From: Pectinophora gossypiella
Taxonomy: Eukaryota; Arthropoda; Insecta; Lepidoptera; Gelechiidae
Assembly (NCBI RefSeq): GCF_024362695.1
Contig: NC_065408.1
Span: 11,656,001 to 11,720,000, forward strand
Direction: 5' to 3'
Length of the DNA: 64,000 nucleotides
Below, piece after piece: positions 28,251-41,706 of this stretch (position 1 is its first letter; each line of letters starts with the position of its first letter). Under the pieces are notes generated by a model. That model saw only the letters and a list, made by a program, of their open reading frames with translations, was not told where the DNA came from and searched no databases. The translations under genes and the position numbers were made by a program.

Positions 28251-30243
28251 CGTAGGTGTCTAGGGCAGCAGGCGCTAGGCGGCAGGGAGCGCACTTGCAT
28301 CCGCCAATTACACGGAGCGATGTCGGCGGCGGTGCATCGAACTGCAGGTGGGTTTACGACGTGACGGCTCCGAGCTTTATTGCTCATCGACTTCCCTCTC
28401 CCGAAATGTGTAGTGAATCTGAATCGTGATCCGCACTGATCTGTCAGCCGGGTAATACGGTCGATACGTCCCGCCATCTGTGCATACTCCCCGAAGATAT
28501 CCGACTCGGTGCAAAGCTGATAACGCGATTTTGATGAGCTCCACGTTACCGCCGTGATGTGGCGTCTACCATGGCTTTAAATTTTTATTGATCGAATCTG
28601 ATATACCTTTAGAGGTACTTACTCACAACGAAGTATGATTACCTAATACTTCGTGCAACAAAGTTGAGAAATAAAAAATGTGATGACAAACCTTTTTAAT
28701 TACAGAGTTAGATAGGTAAGTATTTTCTTAATTTGTTTAGTAAAAATAAATACTTATTACATGTTCCTGAAATGGAGATGCAGTTTTTTTTCTGCAGATT
28801 ATGAAGTCTGTCCTATTTAGAAGCTCGAAGTAAATACGGGAGCGCTTTAATGTTCACAGTTCATTTATTTCATAGCCGCAGTTTATTTCATGGGATTCAA
28901 GAGTTGCAAATGAGTTCTACTTTATGATGTTTGCGTTATCAAGCGCAAATAGATGTACCTATAAAAACGAGATACCTATATTTGTAATTATGTTGGATAA
29001 ACAAACCGGTCGCCTATGAAAAGTAATGATGCTGAAAATGTTTGAGTTTACTTAGTTATAATTATACAGTGTATCCTGCGGCTGTAGACGGATGTCCAAT
29101 AAACAATATCTAAGTTTGAGTCGCTTTGTCGTAATATTTGCCCTGGCTCCGAAACCCTCGCCGGAGTTTGAGCGACTTCTGAAGCTTATTACTATTTGTG
29201 TTTCCAAGTCTTATCTATACTCCCGCTGTAGACGCTGTTTCTTTGTACGACTGTAACACAAGCAATAACTTTCCGAACGGAACCTTACCATAGCAACATC
29301 AAAGCTTCCAATTGTTCGCTCGCATAAGTTATAAATGAGCGTGTGATAAAACGACAAAGTCCTATCTTCCGATCCCGCATATGTTTAACTATTCCGCCTG
29401 AGTATTTGTATCATTTTCTCATTGGATATGTAAAACAGGGTGGAAATAATGCGTGCATATCTTATTTTCGCGCTGGATGGCGGAGTGAACGGCATGTGTT
29501 TACGTCACTGTAAGTAAGAATAATGGCTGCACATAAATCAGTGACATCTTCACGTCTTTTTGAATACACACAAGAGACGTCAGCTTCTTATAGAGTAGGG
29601 GATCTATTGTTCTAGAACACTCTACACGTTGATGTATGGCGCTACTTTCATGTTTACACTGCAAATTGGATACATACACAAACTCACGCTTGCGATCACT
29701 AATGGGATGCGTAGAGCGACACGTAAGAAGAAGACAGCTTGTAGACACTTTTGATACGAGCTCATTGGGACACGATGAACCGTATGGTGACAGGTGATGA
29801 GAGCTCACCCATACAATCAAGCTACAAAAGACATTAAAACTTCGTCGACACTGACTGGTGTGAATTCGACGTATTCACTTACATAACATAAACAACCAAG
29901 GACTTACCCAGCCCCACTCCCAGATATAGGATTAATCAACTGGAGTTAGCAAAAACTTGAATTTTGAATTTTTAGATTGTTCCATTGATCAAACGCGCGC
30001 TCGTAAAAATGCAATAATTTTATAGGAACACGGAGAACTTTGATTATCTACGGAACTCGCGTCGTTGGGAGTTTCCCTTTTTAAATTGGTTTATAATGGG
30101 AACGAGCAGATATTATTACTTTACGGACGCGCAAAGATGCAATTTAGGGACCCAAATAAAGTTTCCCGTTGGGACGCCGTCGATCAATGTTTGCAGAGTG
30201 TGTGAATTGATAGTTATAAGTAATACGTATGACATACTTATGT
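28251..30243. other. Intergenic, unique, partly GC-rich
   Basis: The segment 28251-28560 is clearly GC-richer than its surroundings (GCAGGCGCTAGGCGGCAGGG, GCGATGTCGGCGGCGGTG) and opens a reverse frame of 100 codons that resembles no protein. A family D copy lies at 29668-29815. The rest is AT-rich with no recognised gene. Confidence 0.5.
29668..29815 (+). mobile_element. Family D repeat with 3' part
   Basis: It has ACATACACAAACTCACGCTT, TAATGGGATGCGTAGAGCGA, GACAGCTTGTAGACAC and CCGTATGGTGACAGGTGATG, a diverged match to 39190-39430. Confidence 0.55.
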
Positions 30244-30685
30244 AACTTAACTAGCTTTTGCCCGCGACTTCGTCCGCGTAGCGTGTTATAAAAGAGAGAT
30301 CTTTGTGTGTGTGGGAGAAAGGTTAAAAAATGCTTAATTTTATTATTTTTAAATGACGTTATAGTATAAATCGCTCAGTTAAATAATGAACTGTTATTAT
30401 TTTTTAGATTATGAGTTTATGCTAATTTGGTATAATATAAATTTAGGAAAATACGATCAGAGGAGGCTAACCCTGAAGTACCTATAAGCTTTCGTCTGGA
30501 ATTCAGAGATGAGAATGTTTTTTGCTAATTCCCGTTCCCGTGGGAATTTCGAGAATTCCTTTCTTAGTACACCTCTACAGTACCTAATCTACGTCCTTTT
30601 CAAATTTCAAGTGCCTACGTTTAGCCGTTTAGACTGTGCGCTGATATGTCAGTCAGTCAGTTTCTCCTTTTATATATAACTTAAT
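30244..30685 (+). mobile_element. Interspersed repeat starting AGCTTTTGCCCGCGACTTCG
   Basis: The 5' wording AGCTTTTGCCCGCGACTTCG and TCCGCGT and the 3' wording AGCCGTTTAGACTGTGCGCT, TCAGTCAGTCAGTTTCTCCT are widespread in lepidopteran genomes, by my recollection. Its class is not assigned and no frame is left. It may be related to family Q at 19200-19660. Confidence 0.55.
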
Positions 30686-32480
30686 AAAATAAGTACTAAA
30701 TTACCTTCCGCACCACTTATTACAAAAATAATACGTTAACGTACCTAATCAATCCTGCTTATTACATTCGGCCAACCCGTCTCGTGTCAACTCTACGTTT
30801 TTTTCTCTACGGCTCTACCAATATAAACAATTACGGTGGCTTAGTCCCGATCGATTCACCAATTAATCAGAAACTCACGTCGAACACAGTGTGCATGAGG
30901 GGAAGGCAATCGAACACAGCTCCTGCCAAAAAGTTGACGAAACTTGTTATTGTGACAGCGGCGGCTACGGGCGGGCGCGGGCGGTGGTCGGCGGGCGACG
31001 GCATTTATTGGGCGGAAAGCGACTGGCTTCCCACTGTCCAACTTCCACAAACTTTTGACGACAAGCCGTAAAACGATTAGTTGTTGTATCATTCCTATAA
31101 AATAAAACCTCAACTTTATAACCCGAAATAACATAACCCCGACCGTAAAAATTGAAATTTCTGCGGCTCATTTTGCAAGTCAAACGCTGTTAAGAAAAAG
31201 ACGCAATTTCGCGCGTCCCTTCGAGGCCGAGGACTCTTATAAACATCAGGGCCCGGCAAACTGCTGGAGCCGTAATCTCCCGAAAACATAAAAGCGTATG
31301 AAAAGTTTAGTGTCCATAAATTTTGCCAATACATGTGAGGAAGGCACGAAATGCTTTGGTAAACGACGCGACATCAACTCGCTCAAGCGCGGAGTATTCG
31401 TACAAGCCACTTTTACAAATCGTCCGAACTCACTTTAAAAATAAATACTCGTTACGGTTTTAATTTACAACTTCTATTTACTCGTTGCAAGCAGTAAGCT
31501 TAACTTTTAACGAACCTGTTGAGCAATCTTGTAGCGCCGATAAAGGCATTGCTCTGGAATTTTGCAATACAACGACGGGTCCCGCGTTTTTAATCTCCGT
31601 CATACGCAAATCGTTCTCTATACGAGCACCTCGAATGCACCAGTAATTCCCGGTAGTTTCATTTTGGATGTATTTGAGCGACGCGCCATGTTCGACAAAG
31701 CCGACATCAACAAATACAGGCAGGCGATCGACGACTGTCGGCCGCTCTGCAACGCAATTAATTGCAGCCTGTCTAATTAACTGCGTCAGTTTGTCTATTG
31801 TAGCACACGTGACAAATCTATCAAGCTTTCAATTACCAAGAGAGCGGTCAAATATTGGATACTGACGGGCACTGCACAGCACTGCTCCCAAAGGAAAAAA
31901 CTTATATTTTACAGTCTTCCACTTTATGAGCATTTCTGTGAGCAAAATACCACGTACTAAATGTATAAAAGAGTTATTTACTGCAGTCTCCAGAGTCCAA
32001 TTACATTCCCACGTTCTACTTTTAAAAATATTTCAGCAGCTAGGTAACTGAGTAAGTACCTATTTCGTGGTAGGTAGTCGTATATTTATGTGGGCATCGT
32101 TTGTTTAGTTCTGTTGCCGAATGAGTGTTGTGAAGCTATATCGGTGGAAGGACAGGCACGTTCACAATTTGCGGCTGCGGATTGGCCCGAATGGAGCATG
32201 CTATAATCAGAGTTGTGTCTGCCTATAGCCGGTATACGGCACTGGTGTCGGCACACGACACCGGCAATATGGCAGCAGTGGCCACACTCGTTGGACGATT
32301 TGTAATTCAATTATGACTAGCGCAGACCCACTACCTTCTGCCTAGCTGACAGCGAGCGTCTATCGCTTGCTTGCCACGCCGCGCAATAAAATTCATGAGG
32401 CTCTTGTTACATTCATGAGAGGAATTGGGCAAAAATACCGTGTAAATAAACGTCAGCTCACACAAAGAATGTAGATTTTA
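30686..32480. other. Intergenic, GC-richer unique sequence
   Basis: Frames of 90-95 codons open on both strands at 30784-31183 because of the GC-rich core (GGCGGCTACGGGCGGGCGCG), but none has protein character. The segments 31560-31790 and 32090-32330 are similar. No named repeat is seen. Candidate regulatory DNA by composition only. Confidence 0.4.
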
Positions 32481-35400
32481 TTAACTTAGTACTCGACGGC
32501 CTCGACACGCCGTCAGCACTGCGACATTTTCAGGATTTTTCCGCTTATTTGTACGAAGTTTTATTTGTTTTCGTCCATGTAATAAGTATATGAGCATTAT
32601 GTGAAAATAAGAGCTGCGGGTCCTATTTTTTATGTTATTTAATATGTACAATGGGACACAGCGTAATAACACTCTACTTGTATTTTACTATAAAAATCTA
32701 ATAAAACTAGGAAAAACAAGACTTAAATTAAGCTGTTATTGTATCTTAGCTCAAGTCTTCATTCCAACATAATTTATAGCTCTGTAACGCTTTTTAATTA
32801 CAAGGATTTATGTCTCTCGAGATTTATAGCTTAAGTATTTCTCGAATCGGTAACTTAAATCCACAGCCATAGGCTTTAATAACTTTCCCTATCAATTCGA
32901 AAATAAGCAATATTAAAAAATACACTTTTTGATTTATATTAACGTCGTGACACAAAGACTAAAGTAGAGTATTAGCATAACTCGATTTATTAACATAACG
33001 AAGGAGTGTACGTGAAAGCATTCAAGGTTTCGAATGTCTCATTAGAAATACGAAGAAATTGTAAAGTCAACAGCCATTGGACTCAGGTATCTATATTGCG
33101 AGAGACATACGAGTAAGGAATCTACAGAGCGACAACTCTCAATCTTTATTTATTAAAGTAAGTTTTTTTTTTCAATTTTGTAAATTTCAAACTGATATAA
33201 TTACTTTTAAAAGTAAAATTAATTCTAAAATATTGTTTATTCCAGCTTTGTTAGTTGGCCGTATTGAACCGGTAGGTAAAGTGATGTTCGCGTGGCCATA
33301 TATAGCTTTCTGGCGATCACTAGCTAGCGTTTTAAGACGACAATGAAAATAACAGTTACTCCTAGGGCAACCCGGGTATTTGTTGTCTTGGCTCCTCTAA
33401 TATTGCTTAGAGAGCTTAGAAATTAATGTCTACGTAGGGTATAAATAATACGTCAAAGATAGGCATGGTTGTATGAAGCCTACTATCCATACGTTTCTTT
33501 CTCACGCAGCGGCAAGTTTGTAAGACATATTTGCATCTCTTTTACGTGGAGTACCGTGACTATTTGAATATAATTAGAACACTGTTTCTTCAGAATCGTG
33601 ATTGCATGTTACAAACGCAGTGAGGATTCAAACATCGCCTCTCAAATGAGCTGAATAGAATGCGGTAAGACAGGCGGCGACATGCATTTTTTCCTTACAT
33701 GACTTTATTGGAACATATAAGAATAAGATGAAATGTTTGGCGAACGGTATCCTTTCAGTCAATCTTTGTATTCATAACGAGTTATAAAGAAATAAGGGTA
33801 ACAAAACCTGTGTGTGGGTAGTGGTTAAAATCGAGGTTCGACGACGTAAAAGGGTCCTATACTAAGCACACCTACGTAAAAAGGCTCTAACCCCACTACA
33901 TTCAGCCTGCTCTAACGCATGTACCGGAGGGTATAAAACTCTGTCAGCAGTTTGTAAATATTGCTGTTATAAAAGCGAGATGGGTTATTCATCGACCATA
34001 ACGGCCTAACTTCGGCAGTTAACGACAACAAAAATTTGATATTAAGGAAACCCCGCGTAATGCCTTAAGCCACTACAGCGATTTATATCAATTTGACTTA
34101 TCAAAACTTTACTGTACGTTATTTTATGACCGGATACCTGGGCTCATATCTTTTATTGTTGCCTAGTTGATAAGTAGACCAAACAAGTAGGTGAAAGTTT
34201 CAGAGTTACAAACAAAAATTATGAAGAAATAATATACCTAACTGATACAAGTATAGCATATAATTTGTTCGTGTCACCGTTATTATATTAGAAGTTTTGG
34301 GAAAAATATGTCGTGTAAAGAAGGATAGAGCAACAAACATTACTTGTACTTATGAGTACTTTATTCGACAAACATTGTAAGATTAAAACGGTTTGAAAGC
34401 AGCTACCGACGTTAATTCTGACAATTTTGCTCTTTGTTTATTGTCATAAAGGCTTACGGACGGCTGCAGTTTATTTGGTCACAAAAATGTGTGGCAGTGC
34501 ACGGACTAACAGGGATTACGAGTTTGAAACATAGCGGCGGCGCAGACCGGGGTGGGTAGGTGGCTCGGCGGCCGGTCTCACGCAGCTGTGAACTACTCTA
34601 CAGTACACTCTACCGACTACCCTCGATATTGCAACGTCCCATGTGCGACATTAGCCAAATATTAAGCGCTGCCGACCATTCATTGTTATTGAACAATTCG
34701 CTGCACCAGTTACTACCACCGTAATCACGCTTTTGAATTTGCCAAATACTTACGATGCAGTCCGTATGAGCTTTTGCTGCCGTTTAGATTTTGCGCATAA
34801 TCTCGTTTAACTGTTTAAAGATAAGCACTTTCCTTTGTTTTGTATTATAACGGTATGTGAACACTAATAATACTTGACCTTAAATATCGATTGCCTGACC
34901 TAACTCAACTCGTTAACTTAAAGGTGAGAGCAATTTAGTTCGACAGACGAAGTCTCAAGTTTACAAACAGCAAATGTTCGGTCCAGTCCAACTTGAAAGT
35001 ACTAATTTTCCAAACGATGCCTACAAATTACCACCACCGGGCCTCCGGCATAAATCCAACCTTTTCAAGTTAATAAAAATGATTTAAGTACGCATTAAAA
35101 GGATCTTTCTCCCACTGAGAACACGGAATTTATAATGGTAATAATTTCAACGATTGTCCCGTAATTGCCTAGCGCAGGTAGGTACGGCTACATATACCTT
35201 AATAATGCTCGTAACGGCGGTGCAAATTTAATATTTGTGGAGGTATAACCCTGGTATTTTGCGCACTTATTTTCTGGTAGGGCTTGCCTCAGTCACGTTT
35301 AGCCTAGTTTAAATTCCGCAGATTAATAACAGTGAGATAAAAGTGATGTTAGGCGTAGACAATAGCCGGCGGCGACGGGAGCGCGGGCATAGAACCGCGA

Positions 35401-36769
35401 CATTAGAGAATTGTTGGTGCCCTGTCCTATATGAAACACGCTCTGATTCATTCGCAAAGAGAACATTCTGCAAAAATACCGTCCTCAAAGTGAACACTCT
35501 GTGGAAATAATCTCGCGTATATTTTTTTCAATTAACTGTGAACATCTGTCGCTCTTATATAAAGTACTGTCTATATTTAATATCAACCCACTACGTATCA
35601 TACTGACTTATTTACTGTTTCTTTAAATAAAAAACTGAGAAAATTTAGGCTCCTGTTTTTCTTTTAATCCGATGTTCAGCACATTTAACACATAACTTAA
35701 AATACTTATACCTTTTATAAAAGCTTTTCTTTGTTTCATTACAATTTTCCATTAACCTTGTATTATTTTTTTGACATTCAGAACTAGGTCGCAAAGAAAA
35801 AAGGCGGTTGTTGGGTCTAGGATATATTTTACTTATAATATAATGTATCGGACCTCTGCACGGGAGAGCATAGAAGTGATAGATAGATATAATATTTATT
35901 TACATATAACAACACGTTACAAAACATAACTAAGTAATCAAATAAAACATAAATTACAGGAGGTTTTCAACTCAGTATAAAACTTTGACATCTCAGAGTC
36001 AACAGAATGCTAACAAGTGATAAAATAGTTAAATATTTCCTTGAGATACTGTTAAAATAAGACTACGTATGTAGTCCAATATTTTCCCGTACATAGATCT
36101 AGGTATAAAGTTATACTATCTCGGATACGGTTTAGCAGCTTTAGGTTCGAGCTCCAAAAACTCTATTTCCCGGGTATTGACTATCTCGCTCTCACTTACG
36201 CGATAATGTGGCCTATGGCCATAATGTGGTAAGAGTGAGATTTCTGTTTGGAGCATCCGGGGTGTGATAGTGCTAAGACGCAGACCTTCGACCGACTTAA
36301 TACTCTAGAAAATAAGTTGGATTCAACTCTAAAAGACACCTCGTGCTTAGCTAGTCAGCGCCCATAATTTATGTGTCTTCCGGATTATCAGCAGCGATCC
36401 GGCGACCCAGATAAACGTTAAATAGAAAAAAACATTAAACAACGCTTAACATAGATAACGAAGTGCCAATGCCTGAATACTGTATTCTACTTTCAGCCAT
36501 TAGTAAATGAGTCAACTTTCAATAACAGTCGGTAGGTGCATTTACGTATTCATATAATATTATTATCGATTCACTTTCTTAAAACAAATTATTTTTCACT
36601 TTTATTAGACATGATTTATTTTGAATTTGGTTTCTGTATTTATAACTTAATACTAACAATATGTAAGTAAGTATATGCAAAAAAGTGCTTCCTCTGTCTT
36701 ATGACGCCACGAACACTGGAAAGAATCTTTTACAGAAATTTATAACGTGGATTCGAAGTCGCTACTTAC
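32481..36769. other. Intergenic, mostly unique AT-rich
   Basis: No gene is recognised. GC-rich islets occur at 34520-34620 (GCGGCGGCGCAGACCGGGGT) and 35360-35410. A family N piece is at about 36130-36275. Confidence 0.45.
36130..36275. mobile_element. Family N repeat fragment
   Basis: It contains CTCGCTCTCACTTACGCGAT, a central palindrome CTATGGCCATA, and GCATCCGGGGTGTGATAG, the inverse of the start of 4970-5460. Confidence 0.4.
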
Positions 36770-36845
36770 TCTAGGTGAGAGCCCTCAGCGCTCCCCATTT
36801 GTCCAGCCAAATAGTTAATGCAAATCTACGATAAGTCACGTTCAT
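36770..36845 (+). mobile_element. Family E LINE-type 3' tail, partly deleted
   Basis: It has GGTGAGAGCCCTCAGCGCTC and CAAATAGTTAATG, then jumps to CAAATCTACGATAAGTCACG, missing the GCCATCTGCGG block. Confidence 0.6.
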
Positions 36846-37362
36846 AAATGGTACTTACTCCTAACTTGTGTAATGTAGCCTCCAGCTCAAGGCTGCTATA
36901 TTTCACGCGGACACCTCGTATTGTTAAACGTTATATATTTTCCGACAAACACCTATTAAACTAACATTATTTATAGCTTGGCGACGATAAATATAAAGCT
37001 TCTGGGGTCTCGCATCTGAGGGTGCGGCATTTTCTTTACAAAACCTTTTATAATGGGACAATATTTTTATTATCGGTTTCCATGCAATCTTGCGTAAGCG
37101 AGTTGCTTCACTGTTGGAGCGAGTGTGCGGCAGCTCTAACAGAATCCTGAATGCGATTGCCGATAAATACGATTCGCCCTTAATGTGCCGCCTGATTGGG
37201 AAGGCGGGCGGATTTAAATCCGAATATCGTCCACCTTATTTTGTAAACTAACTAAGTACTTATGTAAGTTTTTGTTACTAACCCTATGGATCTTATGTTG
37301 TCCCAGTAAAGAATTTGAATTGAATTGAATTCATATTTTTTCGCGATAGGTAGGTAACCTAC

Positions 37363-37390
37363 CTAAAAACCTACTACCTACCTACACACA
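37363..37390. repeat. TAGG/CCTA-type inverted simple repeat
   Basis: TAGGTAGGTAACCTACCTA followed by more CCTACC units forms a small self-complementary low-complexity tract. Confidence 0.6.
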
Positions 37391-37610
37391 TTTACCTAGA
37401 TACTTACTTACTCTTACTTACTCTTAAAAATCAAAACGATAAAAAACCTTCTCAGTGCGGTTCCTTACAAGTATGTGCTGCGTCCCCCGGTCTGTTTATT
37501 CTGCTTTCCCGGTTCTGTATGTAACGAGAATTAGGACATTTTGTTAGTAGGTTGGATTGCTTTCGGACCATCCGAACAGCTGATTTAGCTTAGAAATTCA
37601 GTATCACATA

Positions 37611-37770
37611 ATATAGCACCACGCCTGTCCATCCTCGAAAAGGTACTCAGAGTGTACAGATGTACACCCATTCGCTCGCCAGCTATCTTTAAGTCCCATG
37701 TAATAGGAGGCACGTCAAATCTATTGGCATTAATCGGGCACAAATCCTGGAAACCAAGTGATTGGATTTG
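37611..37770 (+). mobile_element. SINE family C, 5' half
   Basis: It has ATATAGCACCACGCCTGTCC, GCTCGCCAGCTATCTTTAAG, TCCCATGTAATAGGAGGC and AATCGGGCACAAATCCTGG. Confidence 0.65.
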
Positions 37771-38171
37771 GCAATTAACTTTTTAATTTTTTATTCTAAT
37801 ACAGTTTATTAAAATTCATAAATTAGTCCAAATATCAAGTATTACAAAAAAAAGGCAAATTACTTTTTAATTAAAAAATATAGGTGTTAAAAATCTTTCA
37901 ACTATTTTGCTCCTATGTACTTTCACTGAAGCGATATTGTTACTTGTTTAAACTTCATAATACTTTGCCGGCGCTACCCCGATGATACTAAGAAGCGCCA
38001 GTAATTATGGTAGGTACATACTTGTTAAAGTTCTGCCTCTAATAAATAAGGAGCAAAGAAAAGACAGAATTCGTTCATTCCAGTCAAATCTCCCCCAACA
38101 TAATGGACTTTCTATCTATAGGGATTTAAGTTGATAACCATGCCTACAATTCCAAATCGTTGGGACATCAG

Positions 38172-38535
38172 TAGTACGCCTCGGACACTTTATACAAAAC
38201 ACCTCGTTTTACACCTGCGCTACACATTGACATGCGCATCTGTGTCTGTGTGTGTGAAATCTGACGTCGATTGATTGAAGACTAAAGTAAGATCGAGGTG
38301 GGGTGCGGTAAACCTAACTCAGCCGCTGGTGGGGAGCGGAGAGTTACTGTTATATACAAAGTATTACTCGTATTTCTTATTCTATGTCAGAATATTAAGT
38401 TATTTAAAGATTCATGACTAAGAATTATCAATCCGCACTGGGCCCGCGTGATGGTTTAAGGCCCGATCTCCCTATCCATCCATAGGGAAGGCCCGTGCCC
38501 CAGCAGTGGGGACGTTAATGGGCTGATGATGATGA
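38172..38535. mobile_element. Family N fragment followed by a LINE 3' tail
   Basis: 38172-38400 matches N (GGACACTTTATACAAAA, then inverted blocks of 5080-5460). 38420-38535 carries GGAAGGCCCGTGCCCCAGCA, GTGGGGACGTTAATGGGCTG and a GATGATGATGA run, a standard LINE end. Confidence 0.5.
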
Positions 38536-39189
38536 CTAAGAATTAAACGGTAAAAAATGGAAAAAATTAAAAGAAAAAATATTAATTCTAAAAAAGATGT
38601 AGGATGGCAAAGAAATGGACAAAATACATAAGCATACCTAACTACTACTGGCTTCCATTAATTAAAATTGTATAAATGACAAAACTAGAACGACTTTGGG
38701 ACTATTTCTTTTTTATTCTCTATTACGAAAGGCTAATCGCAGGCTTGCGATGAATGTAGCTCTACTTACTCCAATTTGTATATAGTCGTCTGCTTATGTT
38801 ATGACAGGCTATATCCGAATTAGTTTTGTAATAAGCTATTTTTTTTTAAAAACTTATAGAATTTTTCAAAATGCACTAATAACGGATTCGACCACCAACA
38901 CGAAGCATTCTCTATCAAATTACGGTATTTTTTCGATGCTCAGTGGGTTGGGAATAGTTCGGATGCGGCAAAGAAAGAGTGGCTCTTTAGAGAGCAAACA
39001 ATCTAGCGACTGATCCGCTCTTATTGGGGTAAACTCAAGATGGGAACTTGCAGCGTACCTACATGATTAAAGTTTACCTATTACTTTGCAGATATCTTGC
39101 AAAAAGAAAAAATAATAGCCTTCTCTCCCTGTAGTGCTCTACCCTGACCAAAGAGTTCGAATCACTACTAATGCCATATTTACTATTTA
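38536..39189. other. Intergenic, no gene seen
   Basis: AT-rich unique sequence. The frame 38801-39013 has no protein resemblance. Confidence 0.5.
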
Positions 39190-39430
39190 CATATATACCT
39201 AAACTGACGCTCGTAATTCCAAATGGGGTGGGCAGAGCCACAAGTAATCAAACACAACTTGCAACCACTGTGGGTGCGAAATCCTAAGATGGATATAATG
39301 AACCTTATGGTGCCTTATGGTGGGGATCAGCATAGGCTGATCCCTTGGCTATGGGTATAGACCCATAACACTTGCCTATCATGTTAGAAAGGACATAATC
39401 CTTCTGTCGGATTTCACGACATGTCTGGGA
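39190..39430 (+). mobile_element. Family D repeat, long form with hairpin
   Basis: It has AAACTGACGCTCGTAATTCC, GGGGTGGGCAGAGCCACAAG, TTGCAACCACTGTGG, two palindromic pieces (GGGATCAGC..GCTGATCCC and GGGTATAGACCC) and GGACATAATCC. It matches 14545-14760. Confidence 0.65.
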
Positions 39431-40057
39431 AGACAAGCAGCAGAACTGCTATTATTTTGCTACTATTTATTTACTTTTTTTTACTATTTTAATAAGCCAG
39501 TGTTGTTTTCTGTCAAGTTGTAACTCTGTCTATACTTTCTGAGAATGCTCAACCATCTTGACGAATTAGCCGTCACATAGGATGATTTGACACTCAGAAC
39601 TTGTTCGTTCCTTAGCTACTTACTTGAAAATATAATATGTTCTTCTAGTTGCGGCGAGCCAGGACAAAGGGAATAAGTTGGAGACAACAAACTGAATCTC
39701 ATTACAGAAGAAAACTTGAAGGCGTCACCGCTACGCGGACGCCGGCGCGCCATCCGCAAATCAAATCAAAATGTTTGCCATAAGGCTTGCAAATATTTCC
39801 TTCATTTCATTTCTATGGAAGTTAAAATAGATTTTTAAATTGACATTTCGTGATTGTGTCTGTGTGATACAGCCTATAGGTATACGTTCTATGGTCAGGC
39901 ACAGAATTCTATTAAGTGCTACGAATTAATAATGAAGTGTAATATGTATTAAGGTGGAGTACGCTGGAGCATTTGGATGAGCTGATCACTCTTTATCTAC
40001 TGCTTCAGCCTACTCCAAAAGGAATTACAGACGTATTATGCGGATGCATATTTATAC

Positions 40058-40125
40058 ATATAATCACGCCCGTAATCCCTAACCGGGTAGGTAGGTAGAG
40101 CAACAAACTCGCAGTCACTTCACTC
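40058..40125 (+). mobile_element. Family D repeat, short
   Basis: It has ATATAATCACGCCCGTAATC and CCTAACCGGGTAGGTAGGTA, then TCGCAGTCACT. Confidence 0.5.
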
Positions 40126-40734
40126 CATTGATATAGGGGTCGTACTTGTAGGGTTGCTAATTAATAACTTATTAAAGAAAAGTATTTTTTATTTAATGAA
40201 TAATCCATCTCCTTTGAAAATCACGCTGCTTCGTCACCTGTAAGTAATCTTGCAAATTAAAAATCTTCTTAACCGCTCGGACTACTTTGAATAGTATTTC
40301 TCTCTTTTGAATAATTTTATTAAAATTGATCTGATTGATATCTTTCGCGAGAATGTTCTGGTTTCTGGGAATAACACTGTAATAGGTATTTAATGTTTAG
40401 TAGTACCTATTAAATGTTTTATTATTCTTATTAGATAAGTTGTTTTTATCTCTCTTCTTTTGTTTTGTGTTGTCGTGTTCGCAATAAACTATTATATAAA
40501 ATTAAAAATAAAAATCGTATGGCATGGATTTTTATTCCAATCTACAGTGGAACAGCGTGGTGAATCATACCCTTACGAAGATATGTTTATTAAAGAGAAG
40601 CCTTACAAACTATAGAGACGTATATATACACATACTTAGACTGTTTGTTATATTCTTGCCCAAATCAAAGCTTTACACCTACGTATGTCCAATTAAACCT
40701 AATTGGAAATACAATATAGTAGATAAAACATAAC
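40126..40734. other. Intergenic, no gene seen
   Basis: AT-rich. The frame at 40524-40733 (MDFYSNLQW) lacks splice signals and any resemblance to a known family. Confidence 0.45.
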
Positions 40735-40975
40735 TTAACATAAGATCACGCCTGTATCGCGGGGTAAGGGTAGGCAGAAATGAACATATAAGCACCCACT
40801 ACATGCGCAGCTAAGTTTATTATAATATATAAATTCCATGTAACTTCCACTAATCGGGCACAAATCCTGAAAACTTTGTGATACCAATTATCTGTGATCC
40901 AAATCTGAATTAAAACTCATAATAGTAGTAGTGGTTTAGAGCCCAAACCCGAAATCGAATCGAAAAAAGTCACGC
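40735..40975 (+). mobile_element. SINE family C
   Basis: It has AAGATCACGCCTGTATCG, GGGTAGGCAGAAATGAAC, AAATTCCATGTAAC, AATCGGGCACAAATCCTG, ATCTGTGATCCAAATCTGAA and GTGGTTTAGAGCCCAAACCC. Confidence 0.65.
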
Positions 40976-41706
40976 ATTATTCGAACAGGATTAACACGAA
41001 AAATCCATCTACATAAAATGCCCTAATCGGTACAATTTTCAAGCGAAGATGTGGCTTGTCGAACCGAGTTTTGCAACATCAAATATTCAAAAAATGACGT
41101 ATCTAATTACAATTTTTAATAGACCAATGAAAAACCAATGAACTTTACACAGTAAACTGGTAACGAAACACATTTTTCTGAAGTAAAATTTTCGTTTTCA
41201 ATCAATCTGATTGGGTAAAGTAAACGCAATAGCTGATGGATATTTGCAGGCAAGCCTTCGTCAACTGATAGAAGACTAATTTACCGTTTGTTTCAATTTT
41301 AATTAAAAGGGTACGCCCAAACTCGTAAATTTTGCACGTGTAGCTAAAAATAATTGATGCTAAACGAAAGAGGTGCCCTATAATGTAACTGCTAATTGAA
41401 TAACTTTGTAAATTAACACAATTTAATTATTTGGCCTGCTAGTGTGGGTAGACTAGGTAGAACTTTTAAGAAAGCGAATAAATAATAATATATTGAATAA
41501 TTTCTTACTTGGTTTTCATTTGGAATTCCCTTTTACACGGAGCGTGAACATTGCAAAGGATGACGATCATAAAATGTATTTATTTTATAATTTGTGAAGT
41601 AAAATATCTGCAGGCTAAGGTTACTAACATTAATTATAAAATGTCTAGAATGCCTAGAAACCTAGTAAATTATCAACAATCTTCATCTCCCTAGCATTAT
41701 CCAATT
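40976..41706. other. Intergenic, no gene or repeat recognised
   Basis: AT-rich, apparently unique sequence up to the duplicated block at 41707. Confidence 0.5.

Noticed and set aside
28175..28477. Reverse frame of 100 codons in GC-rich DNA
   Set aside because: It runs into the TIR of element K, has no known motif, and its Arg/Cys-rich composition fits GC-rich noncoding DNA.
30784..31183. Overlapping forward and reverse frames of 70-95 codons
   Set aside because: Frames open on both strands together because of GC content; no domain, splice or start context.
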